NCBI GenBank assembly: GCA_964391595.1
Contig: CAYMMM010000002.1
Coordinates: 1 to 64,000 of the forward strand
Direction: 5' to 3'
From: JADZGC01 sp964391595
GTDB lineage: Bacteria; Patescibacteriota; Saccharimonadia; CAILAD01; GCA-016700035
DNA length: 64,000 bases
The notes beneath the pieces are model-generated. The model had not been told where the DNA came from and searched no databases. It saw nothing but the letters and a program-made list of their open reading frames with translations. Positions 52,323-61,128 of this stretch are shown one piece after another. Made by a program: the position numbers and the translations under genes. Position 1 is the stretch's first letter. Each line of letters begins with the position of its first letter.

Positions 52323-52676
52323 ATGCCAATTATCAAATCAGCGATCAAGCGAGTACGTCAGCAGGCAAAGCGCCAATCACGCAACCTTGCTGCCAAACGA
52401 CGCATCAAAGCCTCTACCAAGGCTACTTTGAGTGCAGTTGCCGCAAAGGATCTCAACACCGCCAAAGAATCACTTACCAAGGCTATCTCGCAGATAGACA
52501 AAGCGGTCAAGAAAGGCACACTCCACAAAAATACAGGTGCACGCCGCAAGAGCGCCCTCACGCGCTCATACAATCAAGCAAGCGACACTGCGTTCGGCAC
52601 AGAAGGCGCTTCAAGCAAAAAAGCTGCTAAGCCAGTAGCTAAGAAGCCTGTGGCTAAAAAACCAGCCAGCAAGTAA
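52323..52676 (+). CDS. rpsT: 30S ribosomal protein bS20
   Basis: 117 residues against about 87 usually. Core S20: MPIIKSAIKRVRQQAKRQSRNLAAKRRIK and GTLHKNTGARRKSALTRSYN. The last 27 residues are a Lys/Ala/Pro repeat tail (AKKPVAKKPASK). AAGGA lies 10 nt before the ATG. Confidence 0.95.
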   Translation: MPIIKSAIKRVRQQAKRQSRNLAAKRRIKASTKATLSAVAAKDLNTAKESLTKAISQIDKAVKKGTLHKNTGARRKSALTRSYNQASDTAFGTEGASSKKAAKPVAKKPVAKKPASK

Positions 52677-52678
52677 TC

Positions 52679-53611
52679 TCAGCGAGAAGCTAAGCTAAGC
52701 ACCAGATCAGTCATGGCCTGGTGCGGTTTTTTTAGGCCTGATTTTATTGCCATATCCGCGTCTAGCAAGTCCTGATAACTCAGTGCAAGGTACGCATCCG
52801 AGCACTGCTGCGCCTCTTGCTTTGCCCTCGTAGCAGCCGATGACTTAACTCCACACGCAGTCAACTCGCCAGTGGTAGCACCAAAATGCACCAACACTAA
52901 TACTCGAAAATGCCACTGCAATGTAGCCAGGATTTGCTGCTCATTACCGCCGGCACCCATCAGCTCGTCGTACCGCCGAAGTGCATCCTGAGGTGCGTGT
53001 CGTCGCAGAGCTGCGATGAGATCAAAAATCGAGCTTGATGGGTCGGCTGCGACTATTTCATCGACCAGAGCCTTCGTTATCTCTCCCCCATCCGCTCCAG
53101 CAGCAAGCTTAGCCAGCTCATGTGCGAGTCGCCACTGTGCGTCTGTGTGCGTTCCTACTCGTTGTATGAGGTACTGAGCAACCGGTCGGCTAAGCACCGC
53201 GTCGAGCCCTTTCGCCTCACGCTGAGCCCAGGTAATCATCTGGGATTCGGTAAGTTGTTCATATATTTTGGCAGAAGGAAGTGCCGCCAATCTCTTATAC
53301 AACCGAGATCTTCGATCCAGGCCACGACCATCAAGCACTGCAACCGTTGATTCGGGTGTTCGTTCGAGTACCGGCATTAATATATCAGGATCGATCTTAC
53401 CCGCTCCTAGTGCGTGGACTATGAGAAGCCGGTGTGTAAAAAACATAGGTGTCGCCATCAGTTGCTGCTCAAGCTGCGGTATTGTCATCTCACTCAAATC
53501 ACACTCTACCATCTCAAGTGCATCGGTGTACTTCTGGACGTACTGTTTACGCAGTTTTTGCAGATGTTGCACGATTGCGTAATCATTATTCCCGCCTAAG
53601 AAAACAATCAT
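52679..53611 (-). CDS. holA: DNA polymerase III delta subunit
   Basis: 310 residues. AAA-type clamp-loader fold: N-terminal strand MIVFLGGNNDYAI, then SVAVLDGRGLDRRSRLYK-like second subdomain and a C-terminal helical collar (about 205-310) with ALRRYDELMGAGGNEQQILATLQW. It opens the sliding clamp. The ATG overlaps the end of fpg by 4 nt. It converges on rpsT with a 2-nt gap. Confidence 0.9.
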   Translation of the reverse strand: MIVFLGGNNDYAIVQHLQKLRKQYVQKYTDALEMVECDLSEMTIPQLEQQLMATPMFFTHRLLIVHALGAGKIDPDILMPVLERTPESTVAVLDGRGLDRRSRLYKRLAALPSAKIYEQLTESQMITWAQREAKGLDAVLSRPVAQYLIQRVGTHTDAQWRLAHELAKLAAGADGGEITKALVDEIVAADPSSSIFDLIAALRRHAPQDALRRYDELMGAGGNEQQILATLQWHFRVLVLVHFGATTGELTACGVKSSAATRAKQEAQQCSDAYLALSYQDLLDADMAIKSGLKKPHQAMTDLVLSLASR

Positions 53612-54501
53612 TTCTTCACCTCGATCTGACAGTGCGGGCAGATATGTGTCCCCCGTCCGGCTACACGCAATTTTATGAGTGGTGCACTACAACGCTCACA
53701 GGGTTGACCTTCACGCCGGAACACCTTCGCAAATGTCAGATAGCTCCCTTTCTTGCCCTCTGCATCAACGTAATTCTTATCACTGGATCCGCCAAGTGAA
53801 ATCGAGAGCTGCATCACCTCACGCAGCGCTTCATAAAGACGCTTCAACTTTACAGTACTAACCCGCTCGACAAGAGTAGCTGGATGGATCCGAGCCGCAT
53901 ACAAACCTTCATCAGCATAGATATTTCCTACCCCAGCCATCACCGATTGATCCATGATGGCAGCCTTGATGCTTGTACGCTTGCGGCGCATGAGGCGCAA
54001 TCTAAAGCTTTCAAAAGTAAAGTCCGGGCTCAGCATTTCTGGCCCCAACTTCGCGATAAAACTGTCCTCTGCTACCTTCGCTGTCTCGACAAGTTTCATC
54101 CAGCCAAACTTACGCTGGTCATTAAAGAACAACTTAGAACCATCCTCGAAACTGATACTCACTCTCGTACTCCTATCCGGTAGCCTGCCTATAAGACTAT
54201 CGGTCGGATGACCGCCGCCGAAACCTTCCCGCGCCCCTGTCTTCGTATGAAAGCGGAACACCAGCTGCCCCGTCATCTTGAGATGTATCAGGAGTGAATA
54301 GCCCGTATCGAGACCAATAATTAAACCTTTACCGCGTCGATCGACATCAGTAATCTTAGCGCCAATCATCTGTGAGTCCACGACTTCCGGATCGTTTGGA
54401 AAACTCTTTGGCGTCTCCACTTCTACCGAGGTGATAATTAACCCCGGCAGCATCGAAAGTAAGCCCAGTCGAATCGTCTCTACTTCTGGAAGTTCAGGCA
54501 T
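53608..54501 (-). CDS. fpg: Formamidopyrimidine-DNA glycosylase
   Basis: 297 residues. N-terminal PELPEVETI with catalytic Pro2, the H2TH region with MDQSVMAGVGNIYADEGLYAARIHP (about 190-214) and a C-terminal four-Cys zinc finger (CERC...CPHC). Excises 8-oxoguanine. Follows polA by 18 nt. Confidence 0.96.
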   Translation of the reverse strand: MPELPEVETIRLGLLSMLPGLIITSVEVETPKSFPNDPEVVDSQMIGAKITDVDRRGKGLIIGLDTGYSLLIHLKMTGQLVFRFHTKTGAREGFGGGHPTDSLIGRLPDRSTRVSISFEDGSKLFFNDQRKFGWMKLVETAKVAEDSFIAKLGPEMLSPDFTFESFRLRLMRRKRTSIKAAIMDQSVMAGVGNIYADEGLYAARIHPATLVERVSTVKLKRLYEALREVMQLSISLGGSSDKNYVDAEGKKGSYLTFAKVFRREGQPCERCSAPLIKLRVAGRGTHICPHCQIEVKK

Positions 54502-54519
54502 CCATCCCCCAGTCGGCGA

Positions 54520-57279
54520 TTATTCACCAAGCTCACCCCAATTTGATCCAACTGCCTCCCCTACTTCAATTGGAACCTTGAGCGTAATAACCTGCTCCAT
54601 AGTATCTCGCAGGAGCTGCTTAACTTCCTCGACCAGTTTCTCATCACATTCGACGATCAGTTCGTCGTGAATCTGTAAAATCATATGCGCCTCACCGTCT
54701 AGTTTCGCTAGTTTTGGTGCCAACTGAATCATCGCTAACTTCATCATATCGGCAGCTGTACCCTGGAGTGGCATGTTTACAGCTTGACGCTCTGCAGCAG
54801 ATCGAACAATAAAGTTACTCGACTTCACATCAGGACATGGGCGCCTTCGGCCATACAATGTTTCTGTATACCCCTCTTCTAATGCCTGTTTTTTCAGCTT
54901 TTTGATATACTCCGCAACACCTTTTCGAAGCTCGAAGTACTTATCAATAAACTCCTTACTCTCTTCATAGCTCATGCCAGTAGCAACCGACAGTCCATGC
55001 GTATTCATACCATACAGCACACCAAAATTGATCGTCTTTGCACCATATCGCTGATCCTTCGTAACCTCTTCAGGTTTCACGCCATTCATTTGAGCAGCTG
55101 TTAGTGTATGGATATCGATGCCTGACTTGAAGTCTTCAATCATCTGCTTGTCATTTGCCATGGCGGCGGCCAGACGCAATTCAATCTGACTATAGTCGGC
55201 CGATACAAACATCTTGCCCCTCTCAGCGACAAAGCCCTTGCGAATTTCACGCCCCAACGGAGTACGGACTGGGATGTTCTGAAGGTTTGGATTGTTACTT
55301 GATAGTCTCCCTGTTTGCGCAATCGTCTGCTGATAGCTGGTATGCACACGCCCGGTCTTCGGCTGCACGAGAAGAGGAAGCGTGTCCACATACGTACTCT
55401 TTAGTTTAGCTACTTCCCGATAATCAAAGATGAGATCAATGATCGGGTGTTTGCCGCGCAGCTTCTCGAGTTCGCTCGCAGCCGTCGATGTCCCGCCGCT
55501 CTTCACCTTCTTAAGTCCCTCACCCTCGATCTTGAGCTTGTTAAACAAGATATCCTTCAACTGTTGAGTAGAATTGATATTAAATTCCTCACCTGCCTGC
55601 TCATAGATCTGCTCTATGGTTTTTGAGAGACGCTTATCCAGCTCTTTCGAAAACTTGGCGAAGAACACCGAATCAAGCTTTACGCCCGTGAGCTCAACGT
55701 CACCGAGCACAGGGATGAGTGGCCACTCGAGCTGGCGTGCCACCTCATCAAGCTTGCCGATCTTCTTAAGTTCTTTGCTGAGCTTCAGATAAAGTCGCCA
55801 AGCAATATCGGCGTCTTCAGCAGCATATTTGACCGCCTCATCGATTGGCACCTGGTCAAATGTTTTTTGATTCTTCCCTCGCGCGCCAATAAGCTCCGTT
55901 ATCTCGATCATCTCGAGGCCTAATTCTGCCAAGGCTAAGCCTGATAGCGTCTGTGCTCGCCCCATAGGGTTGATAAGAAAGGCCGCAACCATAGTGTCAA
56001 AGCAAATCCCCTGCATCGTCACGCCAGCCTGCTTGATGACCTGATAGTCGTACTTGATGTTGTGCCCGATCTTCCCGATCTTCGGGCTTTCAAGAACTGG
56101 TCGCAATGCTTCAAGCACCGTTGCGGCAGGCAGCTGCTCTCCCTCCTGATGACCGACGGGTATGTAATACGCCTTACCTTCTTCCCATGCTAACGAGATA
56201 CCGACGAGATCGGCGGCAATCGGCTCCACCGAGGTTGTCTCAGTATCAATAGAGAATTCCTTAAGTGTTGTAAGTTTTGCAACGATATCATTGAGCTGCT
56301 TCTCGGTTGTAACTGCTTCATATTTGGCAGTCTTCAAGTGAGTACGCAGGCGATCATGATCACGTGCATCAACATCATAGATATCGTCGAAGAGATTCTT
56401 CTGCTGCCCAACCTCGCTCTGCGGCAGCTTCGCTATCAGCGACCGAAACTCAAGCTTATGGAGCAACTGCACAACCTTCTCACGATCGTAGCGATGGAGC
56501 CGGGCATCCTCGAGCTCAAATTCGCATGGTACATCACGTACGATTGTCGAGAGTTCAAGTGATCGATACGCGTCATCCTTCCCAGCCTCAAGCTTAGCGC
56601 GCACCGCAGGCTTGATCTCATCTAAGTGTGCATAGATTCCATCTAAAGTTTTATACTGCACCACGAGATCCGCAGCCGTCTTCTCTCCAATGCCTTTGAC
56701 TCCAGGTATGTTATCACTTGAGTCACCCTTGAGTGCTTTGGTTACTAGGAAACCCTCTGGGTCGACGCCATATCGCGCCTCTACAGCGGCGGGGTCATAG
56801 AGTATGGTATCCGAGAAACCACGCTTGAGCGTATAGATACTGACATACTCATCCACAAGCTGAAGCTCATCCATATCGCCAGTCACGATAACGACTTCAT
56901 GCTTCGACTTGAGCTTTTCGGCGAGCGTACCGATAACATCATCAGCTTCGTAGCCTGTTACGCCAACGACGGGAATCTCAAACGCCTTCAGAAGATCCTT
57001 AGTCACATCAAACTGCGGTACGAGGTCTTTATCTGTCTCCTTGCGGGTCGCCTTATACTTTTCGTCGAGGTCATGTCGAAACGTCTTACCAGGCATATCC
57101 CAAGCCACTACCACGTATTCAGGCTTGAGCTCCTTGATGGCATTGAGCAGCATCATCGTAAAGCCATAGACACCGTTGGTTGGCGTGCCGTCTTTCGTGC
57201 TTAAAAATGGTATGGCGTGAAAACCGCGATGTAGCAGGGCATGCCCGTCAAAAATCGCTACGCGTGATCGATTGGTCAT
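54520..57279 (-). CDS. polA: DNA polymerase I
   Basis: 919 residues with all three domains: 5' nuclease (1-290, IFDGHALLHRGFHAI), an intact DEDD 3'-5' exonuclease (about 335-520; FSIDTETTS, GHNIKYDYQ, YAAEDADIAWRLY) and the polymerase (about 540-919; VSADYSQIELRLAA and LQIHDELIVEC). Gap filling and Okazaki fragment processing. TATAAT (57287-57292, minus strand) ends 7 nt before the ATG. Confidence 0.97.
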   Translation of the reverse strand: MTNRSRVAIFDGHALLHRGFHAIPFLSTKDGTPTNGVYGFTMMLLNAIKELKPEYVVVAWDMPGKTFRHDLDEKYKATRKETDKDLVPQFDVTKDLLKAFEIPVVGVTGYEADDVIGTLAEKLKSKHEVVIVTGDMDELQLVDEYVSIYTLKRGFSDTILYDPAAVEARYGVDPEGFLVTKALKGDSSDNIPGVKGIGEKTAADLVVQYKTLDGIYAHLDEIKPAVRAKLEAGKDDAYRSLELSTIVRDVPCEFELEDARLHRYDREKVVQLLHKLEFRSLIAKLPQSEVGQQKNLFDDIYDVDARDHDRLRTHLKTAKYEAVTTEKQLNDIVAKLTTLKEFSIDTETTSVEPIAADLVGISLAWEEGKAYYIPVGHQEGEQLPAATVLEALRPVLESPKIGKIGHNIKYDYQVIKQAGVTMQGICFDTMVAAFLINPMGRAQTLSGLALAELGLEMIEITELIGARGKNQKTFDQVPIDEAVKYAAEDADIAWRLYLKLSKELKKIGKLDEVARQLEWPLIPVLGDVELTGVKLDSVFFAKFSKELDKRLSKTIEQIYEQAGEEFNINSTQQLKDILFNKLKIEGEGLKKVKSGGTSTAASELEKLRGKHPIIDLIFDYREVAKLKSTYVDTLPLLVQPKTGRVHTSYQQTIAQTGRLSSNNPNLQNIPVRTPLGREIRKGFVAERGKMFVSADYSQIELRLAAAMANDKQMIEDFKSGIDIHTLTAAQMNGVKPEEVTKDQRYGAKTINFGVLYGMNTHGLSVATGMSYEESKEFIDKYFELRKGVAEYIKKLKKQALEEGYTETLYGRRRPCPDVKSSNFIVRSAAERQAVNMPLQGTAADMMKLAMIQLAPKLAKLDGEAHMILQIHDELIVECDEKLVEEVKQLLRDTMEQVITLKVPIEVGEAVGSNWGELGE

Positions 57280-57287
57280 ACCTGATA

Positions 57288-58097
57288 TTATACGCGTTTT
57301 TCAGATAAGGAGGAGTCCGGGTGACTGAGCATCTGTGTTTTGAGGATGAGAAACAGCTGCCGCATACTATCTGCTATCTGTTGGGAGTGAATAACGGTCC
57401 CAAAAACCTCTTGCCCATAGCTCAGATAGGCTACCTTATCGGCATAGACATTGATCTCTACCGGCATGTTATAGATATCGGGATCATAGAAGGTGTGCTC
57501 AATCAGGTGCTCCGTATGCTTTGCGGGAGTTTTCGCGAGCGTGAATCCTTTTGGCGTTAGCGACTGCACATGTATCCCCTTGCGAACTCGTGTGGCAACA
57601 AAATCATCAAGATACTCACTCCCGAGAAAATCATGCTGGTTTGGAGAAATGATGAGCATCACATCAGCTTTCGTCTGTAGAATATCATCATAAATATCCT
57701 TCAAACCCTCAACTCCCTGATACTGCCTTACTGCTGGTTGCTCGGTTAGCTGATGATAACGCTGCGTCAAACTCGGTAACAGTGATTTAAAACGATATTC
57801 ATTATTGAGCAAAATATTTCTTCGACGCTCTACCAGGGTTTCGATGTTGATTGGATTGGCTGGCAAGTAGCTGAGCTTCTTCCCTATTTTTGATTTACTT
57901 ACGAGATTAAGCTCCTCGAGCCGCGCGAGTATCGAGTAGGCATTTGTGCGAGTTTCTTTGAGCTTCTCTGACACGAGCGTAGGTGTGATCTCGCCCACTT
58001 CTAGTGCCAGCAAATATGTCTGGGCTTGATTCTTATTAAGTCCAAGGCCCTCAAGAATCGCTATGTCGGTTGGTTCTGTGGGTTTTGTCGATTTCAT
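57288..58097 (-). CDS. TrmB-family transcriptional regulator (second copy)
   Basis: 269 residues. N-terminal TrmB winged helix (about 10-75; LGLNKNQAQTYLLALEVGEITPTLVSEKL, then TRTNAYSILARLEELNLV), a helical linker, and a C-terminal domain. It resembles the 4728-5489 protein in layout but not closely in sequence. The gene ends 8 nt before polA starts, so it may be co-transcribed with polA. TATAAT with an extended TG ends 9 nt before the ATG. Confidence 0.83.
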   Translation of the reverse strand: MKSTKPTEPTDIAILEGLGLNKNQAQTYLLALEVGEITPTLVSEKLKETRTNAYSILARLEELNLVSKSKIGKKLSYLPANPINIETLVERRRNILLNNEYRFKSLLPSLTQRYHQLTEQPAVRQYQGVEGLKDIYDDILQTKADVMLIISPNQHDFLGSEYLDDFVATRVRKGIHVQSLTPKGFTLAKTPAKHTEHLIEHTFYDPDIYNMPVEINVYADKVAYLSYGQEVFGTVIHSQQIADSMRQLFLILKTQMLSHPDSSLSEKRV

Positions 58098-58447
58098 TTC
58101 GACATTATTATAGCAAATATATATCTGTAAGTACAGTATTTTGCCATTACATATTGACTATTAGACGTATTCGTCCCATACTAGGCCCATCAAAACAAAC
58201 AGCACCTAGATATCAAATGAGTCACCCGCGAAGCCCCACTGGCTGACGATATACATCGTCCATCAATGGGACTTTACGACCCAATACCTTTCTACAGACC
58301 TCTTACAGAATCTCGACAGTTGCCTCGGAACAGCTGCCGGGATCCCAAAGATCTCGGGTTTAGACCCGGCAAAATTCCGAAAACCGGACTCATACAGCAA
58401 CAGTGCCAACGACTGACTCGTTGGAAAAGCACCTACCAAGGAGTAAA
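58098..58447. other. 350-bp region before the SPFH gene
   Basis: No gene. Its left end holds the -10 (58107-58112, minus strand) of the TrmB gene. The right two thirds are GC-rich like the SPFH gene and contain hairpin-forming stretches (GACGA...TCGTC near 58247; CCGGG...CCCGG near 58337-58373). No clear promoter box. It is probably the leader that came with the SPFH gene. Confidence 0.35.
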
Positions 58448-59473
58448 ATGTTCCAGTTCATCCTGTTCATCCTGTTGGTCGTGGCCGCCGTGGTCATGGT
58501 CGGCATGGGTCGCAAGACCTTCGCAGAAGGTTCGAGCGACGAGATGAAGGTCAACTTCCGGGCGTTCAGCCCCATCCCCCTACTCCTGGGCATCCTCATC
58601 CTCTTCTTCAGCACGTTCACCACGGTGGACGGTGGCTTCGTCGGTATCCCGAAAGCTTTCGGGTCGTACGGTACGCCGCTCGGAGAAGGAGCCCACTTCG
58701 TCGCCCCCTGGGCAGACGTCGTGGATCTCGAGGTCAGAACCCAGGAATACACCATGTCATCCAAAAGCTCCGAAGGCAACGTCAGCGGCGACGACTCCGT
58801 CTCCGTTACCGCCTCCGACCAGGTGACAATCGGTGTGGATGCAACCGTGCTCTACCGCCCGAATGCCAAGACAGCCGACAAGCTGATCAAGGACCTCGGC
58901 GAGGAGTACGTCGGCAAGATCGTCCGCCCCACCGCTCGTCAGGTCATCCGAGACGTCGGCACCCAGTACTCGGGTATCGACCTCGTGACCTCAAAGCGTC
59001 AGGCGTACGCCACGCAAGTCAAGGAGGAGATCACCAAGAAGGTGGCCGCCTACGGCATCACCATCGAGGACGTCAAGATCCGTGACATGAGCCTGCCGAA
59101 GCCCCTTGAGGAAGCCGTGAACGCCAAGGCCACCGCCGCTCAGCTCGCTGACCAGAAAATCAACGAGCTCAGGCAGGCCCAGCTGCAGGCCGACATCGAC
59201 CGAACCAAGGCGCAAGCCACGGCCGACAGCCAGCAGATCGTTGCGTGTGGCGGTCACCCCGAAAACGTGACCGTCGACGGCCAGACCAAGCAGGTCGTCG
59301 TGCCCAATCGTGGCGATCAGTGCGACCAGCGTCAGCTGACACCGGAGTTCCTCCAGAGCCAGTACATCCAAGCCCTCAAGGCAGTGGTGGATTCGCCGAA
59401 CAACTCGACGATCATCCTCCCGATGGATCAGGGGCTGACCCCCCAGCTGATCCTGCCCAACGGCAAGGGCTAA
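58448..59473 (+). CDS. SPFH/prohibitin-family membrane protein, probably acquired
   Basis: 341 residues from the ATG at 58448, with AAGGAG 5 nt upstream. Two hydrophobic segments (about 3-19 and 36-56) precede an SPFH/band-7 domain (about 58-220; VDGGFVGIPKAFGSYG, then VLYRPNAKTADKLIKDLGEEYV) and a coiled helix (about 230-270). It forms membrane-associated rings in lipid microdomains or guards proteases. Its codons are much richer in G/C than neighbouring genes, so it was likely gained from a high-GC organism such as an actinobacterial host (inference). Confidence 0.88.
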   Translation: MFQFILFILLVVAAVVMVGMGRKTFAEGSSDEMKVNFRAFSPIPLLLGILILFFSTFTTVDGGFVGIPKAFGSYGTPLGEGAHFVAPWADVVDLEVRTQEYTMSSKSSEGNVSGDDSVSVTASDQVTIGVDATVLYRPNAKTADKLIKDLGEEYVGKIVRPTARQVIRDVGTQYSGIDLVTSKRQAYATQVKEEITKKVAAYGITIEDVKIRDMSLPKPLEEAVNAKATAAQLADQKINELRQAQLQADIDRTKAQATADSQQIVACGGHPENVTVDGQTKQVVVPNRGDQCDQRQLTPEFLQSQYIQALKAVVDSPNNSTIILPMDQGLTPQLILPNGKG

Positions 59474-59491
59474 CTGCAGTAACCGGCCTAT

Positions 59492-59511
59492 CGAGGGCCT
59501 TTTGCCCCTCG
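59492..59511 (+). repeat. Hairpin after the SPFH gene
   Basis: CGAGGGC-CTTTT-GCCCCTCG, with one bulged C. It is GC-rich, without a full T-run. Possible weak terminator together with the following hairpin. Confidence 0.4.
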
Positions 59512-59539
59512 TCTGATACTCGAGCAGCCTCTCGAATAC

Positions 59540-59565
59540 CCCACCCCTTGCAACATAGGGGTGGG
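59540..59565 (+). terminator. Possible terminator, 9-bp GC-rich stem
   Basis: CCCACCCCT (59540-59548) / AGGGGTGGG (59557-59565) around TGCAACAT, followed by CTTACC, a poor T-run. It could end the SPFH transcript. Confidence 0.45.
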
Positions 59566-59613
59566 CTTACCTGTATTTGCATAATTGCCGATAGCACCAG
59601 CATAATGAATGTC

Positions 59614-59916
59614 ATGAGCAAGACAGATGATGAACCAGGACGCGAGCTTACGACCCACGAGGAAGTAACGGGCGTCGACACACCAGAGGGGCGTGCCGGG
59701 CTTACAGATGCCTTGAGGGGCTTGCGCGATCTCGCAGTACAAAATACTGCTACTGAAGGTACGCAGCCCGGCTGGCGCATCAGTACAGAAGAACGAGCTG
59801 TCGGTAAGACAAACTTACCTAGAGCACGAGATGCACTGCGCGCTACTGAGTCACCGACTATCAAGCTAGCCCGTGAGAAAAAGGTCCGAGACGCTACTAA
59901 AAACGACCCGCAATGA
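59614..59916 (+). CDS. Small disordered hypothetical protein
   Basis: 100 residues, charged and low in hydrophobics, with no predicted domain; many Asp/Glu/Arg/Thr. The ATG at 59614 sits 7 nt after CATAAT (59601-59606), a -10 box; an in-frame ATG at 59605 lies within it. The terminator stem overlaps its last codons. Not recognised. Confidence 0.5.
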   Translation: MSKTDDEPGRELTTHEEVTGVDTPEGRAGLTDALRGLRDLAVQNTATEGTQPGWRISTEERAVGKTNLPRARDALRATESPTIKLAREKKVRDATKNDPQ

Positions 59917-59934
59917 GCAGGTCGTTTTTTAGTT
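59897..59934. terminator. Bidirectional terminator between the 59614 gene and rpoD
   Basis: Stem CTAAAAACGACC/GGTCGTTTTTTAG around a short loop with CGCAATGAGCA. T-runs on both strands; it overlaps the stop region of the upstream gene and precedes the rpoD stop at 59947. Confidence 0.88.
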
Positions 59935-59946
59935 TTGGCTATACTC

Positions 59947-61074
59947 CTACTGTAGGTAGTCTTTGAGGCGCTTGGAGTCTTTGTGCTTACGGAGCTTCGC
60001 CAAAGCTTTCGCTTCAATCTGGCGAATTCGTTCGCGCGTCACGCCAAACTCCTGCCCGACTTCTTCGAGCGTATGGCTTCTGCCGTCCTCGAGACCGAAG
60101 CGCATGCGCAAGATCTTCTGCTCTCGCGGTGTAAGGAGCGACAACGTATCGTTGATATGTTCCTTCAGAAGCTCATACGTCGCAGCATCTACTGGCGATA
60201 CGGAGTCCTGATCCTCGATGAACTCACCAAGCGTAGAGTCTTCGTCCTCACCTACGGCCGCATCAAGCGAGGTTGTATCCTGGCTAATCTTCTGGATATG
60301 CAAAACTTTCTCGACATCCATTTCCATTTCTTTTGCCAGCTCTTCTGGGCTTGGCTCACGACCCAGCTCACTCGTCAATCGTCGTTGGGTACGAATAAGC
60401 TTGTTGATCGTCTCTACCATGTGCACTGGAATACGAATCACACGAGCTTGGTCAGCAATCGCACGGGTAATTGCCTGGCGGATCCACCAAGTAGCGTAGG
60501 TAGAAAACTTAAAACCTTTGGTGTAATCGAATTTTTCTACAGCGCGCAGAAGACCCGTATTCCCCTCCTGAATCAGGTCGAGCAGATCTAGACCGCGACC
60601 AATGTATTTTTTCGCAATCGAAACAACGAGGCGCATATTTGCTTCGGCGAGCGCGTCCTTGGCTGATTTATCGCCTTGCTCGATGCGCTTCGCAAGCGCA
60701 ACCTCTTCCTCGGCATTAATCAGTGGTATCTTCCCGATCTCACGCAAGTAGAGACGCACAGAGTCATCAGCGATGTCTTTGATCGCCTCCTCGCTCACAG
60801 CATTTTCTACATCTTCCTCAGGTTCTGTCTGCCAAATAAGCTTGTCTTTTTGATCTACTACTTCAATGCCTGCATCAATCAGGGCAGAATAGAGATCATC
60901 AAGTAGGTCTACTTGTTCTTCTGCTTGAGGGATAGCCTGTAATACTTCTTGCTGCGTGACAAAGCCTTGTTCGCGACCTTTTGTAACCAGCCTCTGCACT
61001 GCTGGCTTCAGCTCTTCAGGGATGTTTGGCTCGAGATTACGTCCCTCTTCTGGCTGTGCTTTTTTGCGTGGCAT
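59947..61074 (-). CDS. rpoD: Primary sigma factor
   Basis: 375 residues from the ATG at 61074 (GGAAGGA 6 nt upstream; the upstream TTG is part of this site). Region 1.2 SVRLYLREIGKIPLI, region 2.4 with YATWWIRQAITRAIADQ, region 3 VHMVETINKL, region 4.2 VTRERIRQIEAKALAKLR. Region 1.1 is a shortened acidic form (1-105). 40 nt after dnaG, as in the classic dnaG-rpoD pair. Confidence 0.97.
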   Translation of the reverse strand: MPRKKAQPEEGRNLEPNIPEELKPAVQRLVTKGREQGFVTQQEVLQAIPQAEEQVDLLDDLYSALIDAGIEVVDQKDKLIWQTEPEEDVENAVSEEAIKDIADDSVRLYLREIGKIPLINAEEEVALAKRIEQGDKSAKDALAEANMRLVVSIAKKYIGRGLDLLDLIQEGNTGLLRAVEKFDYTKGFKFSTYATWWIRQAITRAIADQARVIRIPVHMVETINKLIRTQRRLTSELGREPSPEELAKEMEMDVEKVLHIQKISQDTTSLDAAVGEDEDSTLGEFIEDQDSVSPVDAATYELLKEHINDTLSLLTPREQKILRMRFGLEDGRSHTLEEVGQEFGVTRERIRQIEAKALAKLRKHKDSKRLKDYLQ

Positions 61075-61128
61075 AAAAAATCCTTCCAAATTATCTAGTT
61101 TGCAATGTAATCAATATGATAGGTGATG

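Noticed and set aside
59412..60017. 201-codon minus-strand frame across the SPFH end and the 59614 gene
   Set aside because: It is antisense to two better genes and crosses a clear terminator.
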